64,000 nucleotides of DNA from Cymbomonas tetramitiformis (taxonomy: Eukaryota > Chlorophyta > Pyramimonadophyceae > Pyramimonadales > Pyramimonadaceae): contig LGRX02003734.1 of NCBI GenBank assembly GCA_001247695.2, forward strand, positions 1-64,000, written 5' to 3'. A program made the translations under genes and the position numbers. The notes under the pieces are model-generated. The model had not been told where the DNA came from and made no database searches. It saw only the letters and a list, made by a program, of their open reading frames with translations. Of the stretch, positions 30,685-41,533 are shown one piece after another (within the stretch, counting starts at the first letter, position 1; the number at the start of each line of letters is the position of its first letter).

Positions 30685-32345
30685 GCATCACAAACTTTTG
30701 TGCGGTCCGCGCCTGTGTGAAAATTGAACGGAAAAGTTATGACTGTTTTAAAATTTCAAACCCACTACTACCATAGGACCTTGAAAAATAATGGCGTCAG
30801 CCATTTAATGACGATGACGTTTGCCATTTAATGGTGTCATCCATTCAAGAAACTACGAAAACTAAAAATCAAAAGTGATATCGAAATTAGAATATCCTAC
30901 CTTGGAGATCACCTTGAGATAATGCGACGTGACTGAAGGTGATGACCGCGAGCACGAGCGCATGCGCGACCGAAGATTGGCGTATGAACTCGTAGGAGGC
31001 TCCGATGTAGCCAAAAAGCCAAGAGACCTCTGCTGAACGTTAGTCGTTTGTAACAGTTGTCAGTTTTGGGAAGGGTGACACGCGTGCGCGTGACATCCCT
31101 GATGCTCGTTAGATTGTGACCGATGAAAATCTTACGATGGTTAGTTGGTAACAGCAGCACAATGAGATATTTCGTGGGAATCGTCAACTGTGTTAACATT
31201 GACCAATGAAAATCGCAGTCGTTCGATGATCGATACGATACCGTGAACCTTTTATTGATTTTAAAATTAATATATTAATGACAACAATTTATACACGTTT
31301 CCGTTATTTTCTTTACTAAATATTGTTTAAAAATACGATATAATTAATCCCCGCCGACAAAAAATAAGATAAAAGATAAAAGTATCAATTAATCGTTTGA
31401 TTAATGGTTGTGTGTATGATTGTAGTGCATCTCGTATTCGACGCAGGGAACTTCGTATCTGTGGGGAATAAGCAGCCCGTGATTGGATGCAAACGCATGC
31501 ATGCCAAGTGAAGGTGTGTCATGACAACAACCGATTTTTGAGTTAGATCATGATGCTCAAGGATGGATTTGTTTTAAACGTAGACTGTAGTATAGAGGCG
31601 TAAGAGCGGGCTAACCTTGAAGGGGATATGAAATGTTGATTTCTAAATTTCAATATTGAAATCACTCTACATACACACCATACGACACTCTTGTGAAATC
31701 TTAATAATGCAGCAACCAAAAGAATGTTAGCGTTTGCCAAAAAAGGACTCCATACAGAAGGCTGCCCAAGCAATCTCATTATCCAAGTTACTGGAACAAG
31801 ACACCGCACATATGCAATTATGATTTCGTGCTATCTACTTCTGCCGCCGAATGTGTGTCGCAAGCACCTCTAGGACATATTCCGCCATTTCTTCTGGTAT
31901 GACACATGCACCTTCCACATGGACGACAATTTCAAAAACAACAAGCAAATATCGCATATATTGTAGCTTAAAGGCGGGACGCTCTTGGCAGAGCTATGGA
32001 CGATGTGGCCTTACACCCGACATCAGTTTTACCAACACGTCGAGGGGCTCTCATCGTCTCGCGTCGGCGTGGGGTGATCGGTTCCCAGGCCAGCGAAAAT
32101 CGTATGGAATTAGCGAGCGGCTCGAGGGATATTAAAAAGTAAGATCGTGGTAACTAAATATCTTAGAGCGGCTGTAAAATGAAAATGAAAAAAGAAAAAT
32201 AATTAGGAAACGATTAAAAAACAACTGAAATCTGCTCCTGATCTTTTTATTTTGGAACACTTTTATAAAGTTCCTCATTTTGGAATTAAGATCAATAAAA
32301 GGTTCACGGCACTTTGCTTTCGCAAATTTGACTGGCCTGGATTCA

Positions 32346-32421
32346 GTACAGGCTAGCCTGTACCAACGAAATCAGTACAAGCTAGCTTGCACCAACGAAA
32401 TCGGCACAGGTCGGCCTGTAC
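32346..32421. repeat. Three 18-bp palindromes at exact 29-bp spacing
   Basis: GTACAGGCTAGCCTGTAC at 32346-32363 is a perfect palindrome. Variants start at 32375 and 32404, separated by CAACGAAATC-type spacers. They lie about 245 bp beyond the 3' end of the minus-strand transposase gene. Confidence 0.85.
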
Positions 32422-32664
32422 CGGAATCGGCCGGTATATATCAGCGGCTTGCTCATATCGCAACATATATATCTGCTCTCCGGGCCCAAAAACAAACATT
32501 TGAGTATGGTTTGTTGCAGCAGCATGACATTTCAGCGCGCGATTTCAGCGATAATATACACACGGTTTACTTGAATGACAGTGCGCCGTTAAGATGCCGT
32601 CACTTTAAGGCGTACATTACTACGTCAATGCATCACGCATTGGCGTCAATTTACCGCCACTTCG

Positions 32665-34311
32665 TCAACCACGCGTTAACGCATATATTTTAAAGCGCCC
32701 TTCTCGGCGTGTTGCTGCGCCTGGCGTATGGCGTGGGAGGCCTGGAAACCGTGATTGTGCGTGAGGGTCTTCGTGAGCCAGGGAAGCCATATCCAGTTCA
32801 CGTTCTGCGTGTCGGCTGCGAGGGCACCAGCGGAGGTGTGTACGCCTTACTTTCCCAGAATAGCCTTCAAACTTTGGGTTTATGTGCGGCTCCAGCCAAG
32901 CCTTGAAGTCCAACTGTTGGCCTTGTACGTCCGTGATTTTGGTGAACTTCTCCACCGGCCAGCTTCGTAACCAGCCAATCCACGATTCCAGGGTCAATAG
33001 CCACACTCCAGATTTGCGCGCGTCTTTCCCAAATATGAACATTTTGATGAGTCCAAACCAACCGTCGCAGTCGTTATGGGTGTGCGCGACCATCAGACGG
33101 TGGAAGACAATCACGTTGTAAATATTGTAGTGCACCAACACCGCACAAAACGCAAACGCGTTCTTGTTCCAATTTTCTGAGCCACCATCCAGCTGCAAAT
33201 GAAGCTCCTTCCGGAAGTAGCGCTTGCCTGCGCGACCTTGTGCGGTGTAATGCAACAAGTTCCACAGTGTCGTGAGCAGCATGTTTGCACCCATCCAAGG
33301 GAGCCCAACGGAAAATAGAAGCAACGAGCCATGAAGTATCGTGAGCTGCAGGTGTAGGTTAAAGAAATGCTGTTTTTTCTCGCTGATGCCCTTAACTTGA
33401 TGCGGGGCATGCGGAACAACCGTGTTCTGATTTGCCGCGCCGTCCGCCGCTATGGAGTCGATCCGACCGTCAGGGTCAGAACCCTTCTTCCGCCTGAGGT
33501 CATAACACGTGCGTTGCATCCTGTGAATGTAGTCGTGTTGCTCGAAACGCGCAGAATAGGCGTTCCAGCGTACAGGATCGCGACCCTGTTGTCCAAGAAG
33601 CTGAGCCTTCTCTGCTCCCGGATCGTCACATGTCGTGCAGATTCCGGACACCTCCACCTTCGCCCTTACCGTTATGTGTCGAGCCTTGAGCAGGTTTTTC
33701 ACGTATATTTTGAACGTTTCAGCACATACTGCCCACTGGACCTCTGTGTCTAACCTATACAAGTCGTACTGCACACCATAATCGATGGGTGGAATTTGGC
33801 GCGCACCACTGACCGGCATCCTCTGTGGTGCTCCTTTCAACATATTCGTATCCGCCCAGTCGCGGAACACCTCCTCGTGGTAGGAAATCTTCGTCACCAC
33901 CGCCTTCGCCACAGGGAATGCACTTGTTGCCGGTAGTTCCCCCTTCTCATCAAGGATAAGTGCCTTATATCGCTGGTACGAGCTCCTGGGCAGCGCCCAC
34001 ACTATTCTGAACGCCTCCTCGCAGATCTCCTTTTCGAAAAGCTTCAGGGTGCCAATAACACGCTCTCCAGACTCGCGCTTCACCATCGCTTTGCGCATAG
34101 TTGCCATAATGTAAGACTTGAACTCAGTTTGGCCCATGCGCTGCTTATGGTCCATATTGCCCTTGAATGTGCTGAACAAGAAACTGCAGTTCCGATCGCA
34201 CCCACAGGTGAAACCGCCCTCGCATAGTTCGGGAATATTGGACTGTGCAATTCGAAGAGTCTTCTGCTTTGACAATCTCCTGCCGCTGGAGTTGCTGCTA
34301 TTGCTGCTCAT
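32665..34311 (-). CDS. DUF7869-type transposase
   Basis: An intact 548-residue frame on the minus strand. The N-terminus is Ser-rich, then Cys-rich (residues 30-42, CEGGFTCGCDRNC), with another CxxC at 225-228 (CTTCDD). The C-terminal half has the acidic motifs of DUF7869 proteins: IAADGAANQN (Asp290), HLQLDGGSENWNK (Asp375) and VAHTHNDCDGWFG (His410, Asp414, Asp416). This family occurs in large eukaryotic transposable elements and looks like an RNase-H-fold nuclease, so these residues are candidate catalytic ones. It is transcribed away from a 42-bp hairpin array that separates it from a divergent 827-residue gene. No stop or frameshift is seen. Terminal repeats of the element were not found, so mobility is inferred. 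Confidence 0.75.
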   Translation of the reverse strand: MSSNSSNSSGRRLSKQKTLRIAQSNIPELCEGGFTCGCDRNCSFLFSTFKGNMDHKQRMGQTEFKSYIMATMRKAMVKRESGERVIGTLKLFEKEICEEAFRIVWALPRSSYQRYKALILDEKGELPATSAFPVAKAVVTKISYHEEVFRDWADTNMLKGAPQRMPVSGARQIPPIDYGVQYDLYRLDTEVQWAVCAETFKIYVKNLLKARHITVRAKVEVSGICTTCDDPGAEKAQLLGQQGRDPVRWNAYSARFEQHDYIHRMQRTCYDLRRKKGSDPDGRIDSIAADGAANQNTVVPHAPHQVKGISEKKQHFFNLHLQLTILHGSLLLFSVGLPWMGANMLLTTLWNLLHYTAQGRAGKRYFRKELHLQLDGGSENWNKNAFAFCAVLVHYNIYNVIVFHRLMVAHTHNDCDGWFGLIKMFIFGKDARKSGVWLLTLESWIGWLRSWPVEKFTKITDVQGQQLDFKAWLEPHINPKFEGYSGKVRRTHLRWCPRSRHAERELDMASLAHEDPHAQSRFPGLPRHTPGAATRREGRFKIYALTRG

Positions 34312-34387
34312 CTTGCGAGACGCGTACCGTTGTTATGTTGTTTCATATTTGAACGCTTACCTGATCTGAGGGCCCTTGTTTCCTAGA

Positions 34388-35285
34388 ACTTGGGCGGGGC
34401 GATGACCGTGACCGCCCAAGTTTCCTAAGACTTGGGCGGGGCGATGACAGTGACCGCCCAAGTTTCCTAAGACTTGGGCGGGGCGATGACAGTGACCGCC
34501 CAAGTTTCCTAAGACTTGGGCGGGGCGATGACCGTGACCGCCCAAGTTTCCTAAGACTTGGGCGGGGCGATGACAGTGACCGCCCAAGTTTCCTAAGACT
34601 TGGGCGGGGCGATGACAGTGACCGCCCAAGTTTCCTAAGACTTGGGCGGGGCGATGACAGTGACCGCCCAAGTTTCCTAAGACTTGGGCGGGGCGATGAC
34701 CAGTGACCGCCCAAGTTTCCTAAGACTTGGGCGGGGCGATGACAGTGACCGCCCAAGTTTCCTAAGACTTGGGCGGGGCGATGACAGTGACCGCCCAAGT
34801 TTCCTAAGACTTGGGCGGGGCGATGACAGTGACCGCCCAAGTTTCCTAAGACTTGGGCGGGGCGATGACAGTGACCGCCCAAGTTTCCTAAGACTTGGGC
34901 GGGGCGATGACAGTGACCGCCCAAGTTTCCTAAGACTTGGGCGGGGCGATGACAGTGACCGCCCAAGTTTTCGAAGACTTGGGCGGGGCGATGACAGTGA
35001 CCGCCCAAGTTTTCGAAGACTTGGGCGGGGCGATGACCGTGACCGCCCAAGTTTTCTAGACTTGGGCGGGGCGATGACCGTGACCGCCCAAGTTTTCTAG
35101 AACTTGGGTGGGGCGATGACAGTGACCGCCCAAGTTTTCGAAGACTTGGGCGGGGCGATGACAGTGACCGCCCAAGTTTCCGAAGACTTGGGCGGGGCGA
35201 TGACAGTGATGACCGCCCAAGTTTCCGAGGACTTGGGCGGGGCGATGACCGTGACCGCCCAAGTTTCCGAAGACTTGGGCGGGGA
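34388..35285. repeat. 42-bp hairpin tandem array, about 22 copies
   Basis: Each unit contains ACTTGGGCGG, the loop GGCGATGACAGTGA, then CCGCCCAAGT, a perfect 10-bp stem, followed by a short TTTCCTAAG-like linker. Units start at 34388, 34430, 34472 and so on, with a 43-bp unit at 34682 and a longer one at 35186. Linkers drift from TTCCTAAG to TTTCGAAG toward the right. It fills almost all the space between two divergent start codons (34311 and 35337), so it should include or act as a shared promoter. Long frames inside it are artefacts. Confidence 0.95.
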
Positions 35286-35336
35286 GTTTCGCAGGGTTAA
35301 ACAGAGCCCGTTGTGCTGCATACAAAACTTTCCGCA

Positions 35337-37820
35337 ATGTCAGCTCTTCTAAAACCGATTGTAAAAGTCGTCTTGCAGGAGTTGTTTCAAGATAATGAAA
35401 AACTTATGGATGCTATCCGGAAGCTTGAGCCTAACGGCACGCAGTTGAAGACGGATTCGGCGGTGATAGCGCCGTGCGTCGGGAAGGAGAAGGCGGGTGT
35501 TGATAGGGCTACGCTAATAGAATTGGGCATTTCCATCGAGACAAAAGAAGAGCTCGCTCAGGTTGAATCCCTTAAGATTGTAGACGAAGAAGGGTTTGCG
35601 TATCTTCGGAAAGGTTTCCTGTTCAACTTGCACTCGGAAGATGCGTCGCGTCGACAGGTGGACATAGACATAAAGCGACGGTTCGATCGCTTAAAAGAAG
35701 TTTACGCACCTTGGAACGGAGACAGCGAGGACCAAAAGGCGAAAACGACGTGGGAATTACGAGCCCACATGACTTGCGTGGATCTTCTGGAGGATATCAG
35801 GGATATGGCAGCCGAGTCTGTCTCGTCTCAACCATCATCCCCAGGTACTGTTCGAAAACCTAATTTTCACTTTGTCGCGTCCTCCGTGTTCTTGATGGAA
35901 CATCGCGTGTCCCCAGGTTCGACGCCGGGAGATGCGTTCGTCCGCACGCACCTCTGCAACATTCTGAAAGAACCAAATGATGAAGAGACACCTCGCTTAC
36001 TTCGGGAGAACGATACGGACCGTGGGGAACTGGTTGCTTTCAATCTCGCCGAGGTTACGGACCCTCCGGACTATGTTTTGGGTGTTGTTTCTCGCACAAT
36101 AGAGGAGAAGAAGGTCATGGTCCGATATTTAGATCGTACCAAGTCAGAGAAGCATCTTGTGGAGGATGCTTTAGAAGTGGAAAACGACACACACTTCATC
36201 GTGCAGCCTGAAGGTCGCGAGGCTTTCAATCTGGGGCAGCGGATGTTGTGCCTGCTTCAGGATGCCCACAGTCGAAAGTTGAATGAGTCTGAACGGCAGG
36301 AACTTGACAGTTATTTCGACGAAATGGCTTACGAGGACGAGAAGTTTGCTGTATATATTGGGCAACAGTTGCCTGCCGAGTCCGCCTTCAGAGAAGTAGC
36401 GCTCATGACGAAAGACGAGATCGACACTGTGCACCAAGGGTTACCGTATGGCTCGGGGAAACCAGAAACACCAGCTGAACCAACATTTATCCAATCAGCA
36501 CCAGGGCATGATTGGGATTCGAACGGTAGGAGCCTTTATCGGATAAAGCTGCTGCAGAAGAAGTACGAGCTTCTGCAGGGCGGCAGTGACACCAGCGGAC
36601 AGGGCAGCGCGCATGCAAGCGAAACTACAGGCGTTGGTGATCCCCGAACAGTCGCTGAAATGGAAACCAAACGTCGCGACAGCCTTGCATCCACTGAAGT
36701 CTCGGATTTGGCTAAGACAGCGTCTGAAGCCTTGGAGCAGGACTTGGGGGAGACGGCGGTGTCCTCTGGCGAAGCCAGTGGTCCTACGCTGTTGAATCAG
36801 GTACCAGAAAACGTGGACCTCCCGGGCATCCTGTTGACTGGGTTGGAGGAGGAGACCGATCAAGGGTGGGATCTCGTAGCGCTGGGACAAATGATACTTC
36901 AAGACAACCCCATTGCCAGCCAAGAACACGAGACGAGGCGTGCGGTGGCTGGCCGGCCCGTGCAGGTAATTGACAATTGGACGTTGCAGGCGCCATACAC
37001 CTACGCTGACCTGGCCCCGATGTTGCAGAACAGTGGCTGTGAAATCAGCGAGCCATTTCGTTTTAACCACGAACATACCCTGGAGATGGAAGAAGTGCTT
37101 AAAGGTTCTGCAGCCTGCACGGACACCACCGACCCTTCGACCTGGGATCCCAAAAGCGAAATAAAGGAGACTGGGCCGCAACGATGGGGGTTTCTTCTGT
37201 CCTTCAAGCTGAAGAACAAAAGGCTGCAACCCGAGTTGGCGTTCGTTTCGACGGTGAAGACCATGTTGTACGAGATGCCAAAGGACTGTCCTTCCGCGGA
37301 CGCCATCCTTATAATGCATCCCCGACACGATTGCGAAGTATTGGCTAATGTTCGCGAGGCAGTACTTTTTTGTATTGAAAAGTTCCAGGACGTGGAGGGT
37401 ATTACCAGGATTGCACTGCCAGCAGGCAAAGGTCCTATAAAAAAGCTGAAAATCACGATAACAGCCGACCTGAAGACCGACCCGGCATATCTCGACGCGC
37501 GTCTTTCCGAGGAAGTGGGGAACACCGGGGTGATTGTCAGTTATCAGAAGTTTGTTCCTGATCAGCAGGTCAACAAGATACTGAACAAGAGCGGCATACT
37601 GGAGGCGAAGTCGATCATCCCAGCCTTCAAGGCTTCTATCAAGTGCGAGCGGCACCTGGAGTTCCGGTATGAAGTGGTGCAAGGGATGAGGGTGTCGACC
37701 ACCATGCACAAGGAGTTTCGTGGTGTCCACAGGTTCGTTTATTTGCCTGACCATGAACCTGTCACTGACCCAACTTCATTTGTAACACATTCGTTTGTAG
37801 TACATAGTCAAGATATATGA
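35337..37820 (+). CDS. Unrecognised 827-residue protein, divergent partner of the DUF7869 transposase
   Basis: ATG 35337 (MSALLKPIVKVVLQELF) to TGA at 37820, uninterrupted. I recognise no family. Visible features: a helical, charged N-terminal third; a segment with GVVSRTIEEKKVMVRYLD (residues about 240-260) that may be a small beta barrel; an acidic, low-complexity middle (about 400-520); and a compact C-terminal part beginning WGFLLSFKLKNKRLQPELAF, with alternating strands and helices (ADAILIMHPRHDCEVLA, LKITITADLK). There is no signal peptide or membrane segment. It shares the hairpin array as upstream region with the transposase, which suggests the two genes belong to one mobile element and may act together, for example as an accessory DNA-binding factor. 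A ~50-bp piece of its 3' end is repeated just downstream. Confidence 0.6.
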   Translation: MSALLKPIVKVVLQELFQDNEKLMDAIRKLEPNGTQLKTDSAVIAPCVGKEKAGVDRATLIELGISIETKEELAQVESLKIVDEEGFAYLRKGFLFNLHSEDASRRQVDIDIKRRFDRLKEVYAPWNGDSEDQKAKTTWELRAHMTCVDLLEDIRDMAAESVSSQPSSPGTVRKPNFHFVASSVFLMEHRVSPGSTPGDAFVRTHLCNILKEPNDEETPRLLRENDTDRGELVAFNLAEVTDPPDYVLGVVSRTIEEKKVMVRYLDRTKSEKHLVEDALEVENDTHFIVQPEGREAFNLGQRMLCLLQDAHSRKLNESERQELDSYFDEMAYEDEKFAVYIGQQLPAESAFREVALMTKDEIDTVHQGLPYGSGKPETPAEPTFIQSAPGHDWDSNGRSLYRIKLLQKKYELLQGGSDTSGQGSAHASETTGVGDPRTVAEMETKRRDSLASTEVSDLAKTASEALEQDLGETAVSSGEASGPTLLNQVPENVDLPGILLTGLEEETDQGWDLVALGQMILQDNPIASQEHETRRAVAGRPVQVIDNWTLQAPYTYADLAPMLQNSGCEISEPFRFNHEHTLEMEEVLKGSAACTDTTDPSTWDPKSEIKETGPQRWGFLLSFKLKNKRLQPELAFVSTVKTMLYEMPKDCPSADAILIMHPRHDCEVLANVREAVLFCIEKFQDVEGITRIALPAGKGPIKKLKITITADLKTDPAYLDARLSEEVGNTGVIVSYQKFVPDQQVNKILNKSGILEAKSIIPAFKASIKCERHLEFRYEVVQGMRVSTTMHKEFRGVHRFVYLPDHEPVTDPTSFVTHSFVVHSQDI

Positions 37821-38242
37821 ATAAGGAGGTTGTTGGTGCCCACAGGTTCGTTTGCCTGACATGGGCTGGCCAGTGGCACGCCACTTACATGGCGATAAAC
37901 GGCAGTGACCCCAAGCCGGGCCAGGTTACTTGCACGATGTTCCAGGCCCCCGCTCTGTATGACCGGAAGCTGGAGATGAAGCGAAAGGGGAAGCGCCTTT
38001 TTTGTGTCGCGAGGTGTATTTTTTTTGTCGTGTCGCAAACAGATCCGATTATACTCAACATTATACACCGACGGTTCGCAGCTTTTTCAAAAACAAGCTG
38101 CAAGGTCCTGCGTTTCCCTTATAGGAGCGAAACAGGTTTTCCTGGAATAAGTGACATCGACGCACACCATACTACCAGAACTGTCCACCTTGGGGCCCTT
38201 TTTTACGGAAACAGTGTGATTTCCCTGTCAGATCGGGAGTAA
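37817..38242 (+). pseudogene. Duplicated 3'-end segment with alternative tail
   Basis: ATGAATAAGGAGG at 37817 begins a copy of the stretch at 37703-37755 of the preceding gene: MHKEFRGVHRFV there, MNKEVVGAHRFV here. The following 125 codons (TWAGQWHATYMAING...) have no counterpart. It overlaps the stop region of the 827-residue gene in another frame. It may be a partial gene duplication or an alternative last exon. Confidence 0.4.
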
Positions 38243-39584
38243 CCGCCCATATATTATTATATTGCAGTCCACACCGGTCACCTTAAGATGGCAAGCAGGA
38301 GAGTTATACAAATCGGTGGAGCATTGCCGCCAATCAGAGACGCATAGAATATTCCTGGGCGTAGTATCGAATTATGGATATTCATGCAGAAGTGATCAGC
38401 GAGACAGATTTCAGATGGCGTATAAAAGATATTTCCGACCGATCGCCAATCAGAGAAGCCATGAGATTAGATAAACTCCATGAATATGGGTCACACGCGA
38501 AATACCATAAGCTGACTGTGCACGTACAAGGAGCACGTTTTTTTTGTATAATTATAGAAGGCGCACGTGCTACAGATTTCAGGGTGGCTTACATGAGATG
38601 TTTTGGACTGATCGCCCATAACCGCCAATAAGAAGTGCGAGCGCCTGAGATAGGCACCATGAATATGGGACGACAAGGGAAAGGGATCACACGACAAAAA
38701 CGAGATGGTTTTGCAGACGATGGATAAGCCAATCAGCGACGCGATCAGTTTCGATTTATATATTGGTAAATTAAAAAACTGCACCACAAAAAGCCCTTAA
38801 GTGTGGCTTCCTCGCGACAAATGCGATGCGACTGGTTCCAGACTTTCGCAACATGCTGACATGGCATGGGTTTGCGACACGACAAAAAAAATTCACCTGG
38901 CAGACATGCTGACATGGCATGGGTTTGCGACGAACATTACAGTGTCACAGTTGACCCGAAACACTGTCATCAACTTTCATTCTGAATTTTCGCTATCTCC
39001 ATCCGCTATCTTCATCCAGACATGGTACCAGACATGTGCCCTCCATCGCATAATCGCACATCCCACCCGAGCCCCGGATCATGACAACCAATCGGCATCC
39101 CACATGAGCGGGGTCATCGATGGCAACGAACATGCGGATCACGTCAAACTATTTTTGAACGTCGCGTCTTGAAGAACTCTTCATTGTTCAAGCCGCCGCG
39201 ACTGTCTCCACACACCTGGCAGACAGCACGTACTTTTTAAAAAAACACTTCTTCCGCCCCGTCGTCAGCGGCCTTTTACGCCCGCAAAGGATATTTTTCG
39301 CATTCCCCATGACCACCTTCCCGCCAGCTCCGTCCCTCCTCCCTGGATATTTTTCCCGCCCGCCAGACTGTCCGCATGTTCTGCGCTGGCATCTTCCAGC
39401 GCAGCGCTGGATATGGGACGTGTTCTAGAGGAGCCGACAATCCTCTAGATATTTTTCGCAGCGGATTCTGCTTTTAAGGTGACCTGCGTGCCCGCTCCTT
39501 TAATTCCTTGACCAGTGCGATCCTGCGACTTCCACATCCTTCGTGGACTAATTTTCTTTCAGATAATTTCTCTCGCACCCTGCA
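38243..39584. other. Gene-free region with degenerate duplications
   Basis: No supportable gene. A ~55-bp tandem duplication contains gctgacatggcatgggtttg (38854-38935). A degenerate ~170-bp repeat is visible around cagatttcag (38404 and 38574). The last 250 bp (39300-39580) are pyrimidine-rich with repeated atatttttc words and lead into the next gene, so they are probably its promoter and leader. Confidence 0.45.
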
Positions 39585-40783
39585 ATGAACACTGAGAACG
39601 AACGGCCAATGCACGAGCGCGTTTTACGCGCTGTGCAGTTGTATTGTGGCACCGCCAAATCTTTCGTTCCAGCGGTTCAAGCATTTGACATTTCCGAGGA
39701 ATGGTCACACGAAAACCTGCAGGTTGCCTTTCTGTGTTTCCCGCTTTCCTACCACGCCCTCCACTCTCACTGGGTTCGTTCATGTGGGGGTGCAGACTGG
39801 AGATGACTCTCGCGTCCGTCAACCTTTCCAACCTTCCTCTGGCCAGCAAAATGTTTCGCCCGCCCGCAGACCGTTGCTGTCTGCGGCGGGCAACCTGCCT
39901 GCGTACTCGCCTCCGCCCAGCCCTCTGCTTGCCAGTCAGCCCGTCCACTCTCCTTCGAAAAGCCCGGTGCCTAAGAAGGCGAAAAGCACGGGCATGGAGA
40001 CCGTCCTGCCAGCCCCTCCCGCTCCGGCTTCCACGAACCAGGTAATGCGTTTTCCCTGTGCTGCCAAATTGTTCTTGCCCTGCCAAATTGTTCCTGTCCT
40101 GCCTTTCGCCAGGACTGACCGGACTTGCTGTGCATGTTTCCGTGTTAGTTTTTCTTTGATGCTGACAGTTTGCTCGTGTTTTGCAGGCTCCATCTCACCG
40201 TTCACCGTGGATCCGTTTGGCCGGGCGGGTCCCTTTGTCTTCCTTCCAAGAACATCGGAAGCAAGGGGAGGAATCCGGGATCCGGTTGAGGCGTATCACC
40301 CAGTCCAAGTATTCTCGCACGTACGGCTGCAACACCCACGCCACCGCCGACGGCCTTGCATGCCCGTATGCCGAGAAATATGCCTTGGACCCCCATACCG
40401 GTTTATGGGATGTTTTCCAAAACGGTTACCCCCACGCCACTACCCTTTCCAGCGTGCCAGAGGTTGGCATCCCTGCACGTTTTCGATCTACCTTGGACGA
40501 TATTGCTGCCCTCCACCGTGGAAAGCCCGCACTCGTCCTCGATGCTGTCGTGAAAAAGTTCTGGGATGGGACTGACGAAATGAAGGCTGAGCTGCCGACT
40601 CTCAAGCAAGTACAAAACTACGTTACCCGAAAGAAAGCCGCCGATAGCCAAGCCATTGACACCGTTGCCCAGCTCACTGAATATGTTAGCAGGCATTCCA
40701 TGCCCGACAACTTTGATTCCTTCTCCCAATGGGCATCTCACCAAGAGCGCCACGCCTCGTTCATCGTCTCCTATGAAAGGTGA
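39585..40783 (+). CDS. MULE-like transposase N-terminal half, three exons
   Basis: Exon 1, 39585-39722 (MNTENERPMHERVLRAVQLY), ends ctgcag|gttgcc. Exon 2, 39796-40041, begins after ggtgcag and ends aaccag|gtaatg. Exon 3, 40187-40783, begins after ttttgcag. All junctions are phase 0 and the product is 326 residues. Exon 2 is Pro/Ser-rich. Exon 3 holds a zinc-binding-like region (YGCNTHATADGLACPY, FQNGYPHAT) and a helix-turn-helix-like stretch ending LPTLKQVQNYVTRKKA, a pattern I associate with the N-terminal halves of algal and oomycete MULE-type transposases. The MULE catalytic domain is not found downstream, so this is either truncated or domesticated. Family call is moderate; exon structure is firmer. 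Confidence 0.5.
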
Positions 40784-41229
40784 CGGTTTCCCCCCTTCTG
40801 CCACTTTGTGTGTACACGCGGATTAAAAAGTAGCACCGCCCGAAACGGGGCGAAAAATCGCCCGGAAACCCCAAATTTCGAGCTATACCCTAAAATTTCA
40901 AATTTTGAAATAACGTGTCATTATCTACTCTCCAAATGCTATTCAGTCATATTAAGAAAACCTCATTATCATAACTTTTTTTAAAAAATGAGAATATAAT
41001 GAGACACCCGCGTGTCTCATTTTTGCGATATGGTCGTTCTAAGCTGATAGGCCCTTATAACTTTCATGCACATCGCATAAAAACTCAAACAGCGGAGGGG
41101 TTCTCGTGCGTTCTAGCGCACGATACTTGGCAAACATATTGCTGACAGCAATATTGGTGCACCCTCAAACGCACAACCTCTGATGTAAGCTATGCGCAAA
41201 ACCAGTGTCGACAACGGAGCCAACGGAGC

Positions 41230-41430
41230 CACCTCGGAGCCTGGTGTCCACCGGCTCCTGCGGAGCCGGACCCTCATATTCGACGGCTCCTACGGAGCCG
41301 GGATGGGACGGAGCGTGGTGCTTGGCAGCTCCTCCGGAGCCGGAGCCTCATTTTTTTCGGCTCCTGCGGAGCCGGAGCTTGGCGAACCCTCACTTTTTCG
41401 CGCTCCTACGGAGCCGGAGCCTAAAGCTTT
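41230..41430. repeat. GGCTCC-N-GGAGCC palindrome array, left block
   Basis: Repeated GGCTCCTACGGAGCCGGAGC words with a ~50-60 bp spacing and A/T-rich spacers. The same words recur at 42812-43075 on the other side of the BED-finger gene. Confidence 0.85.
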
Positions 41431-41533
41431 CAAGCTCCGCCGGATTGCGCGGAACGAACGGATCCTACCGTGTTTTTGTGCATGTTTTAGAATGGCACCA
41501 AGCGTGCCAAGAAGCGCGTCGCTCGGACCGGGT

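Larger units (their letters stand above)
28046..32345. other. 4.3-kb gene-free stretch
   Basis: No gene can be supported. It contains a hairpin cluster (28959-29272), a lone MITE-arm relative (29908-29981) and an alternating TG/CG tract (30653-30684). The rest is moderately AT-rich unique-looking sequence. Confidence 0.5.

Noticed and set aside
34343..35352. Open frames of 80-235 codons through the hairpin array
   Set aside because: The 42-bp period keeps frames open on both strands. Products are pure 14-residue repeats, and the array lies between two real start codons.
36495..37754. 419-codon minus-strand frame
   Set aside because: Antisense to the intact 827-residue gene. Its product has no recognisable features, while the plus frame is longer, starts at the divergent promoter region and ends cleanly.
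39559..40086. 175-codon minus-strand frame
   Set aside because: Overlaps exons 1-2 of the MULE-like gene, whose three exons join in phase with good splice signals on the plus strand.
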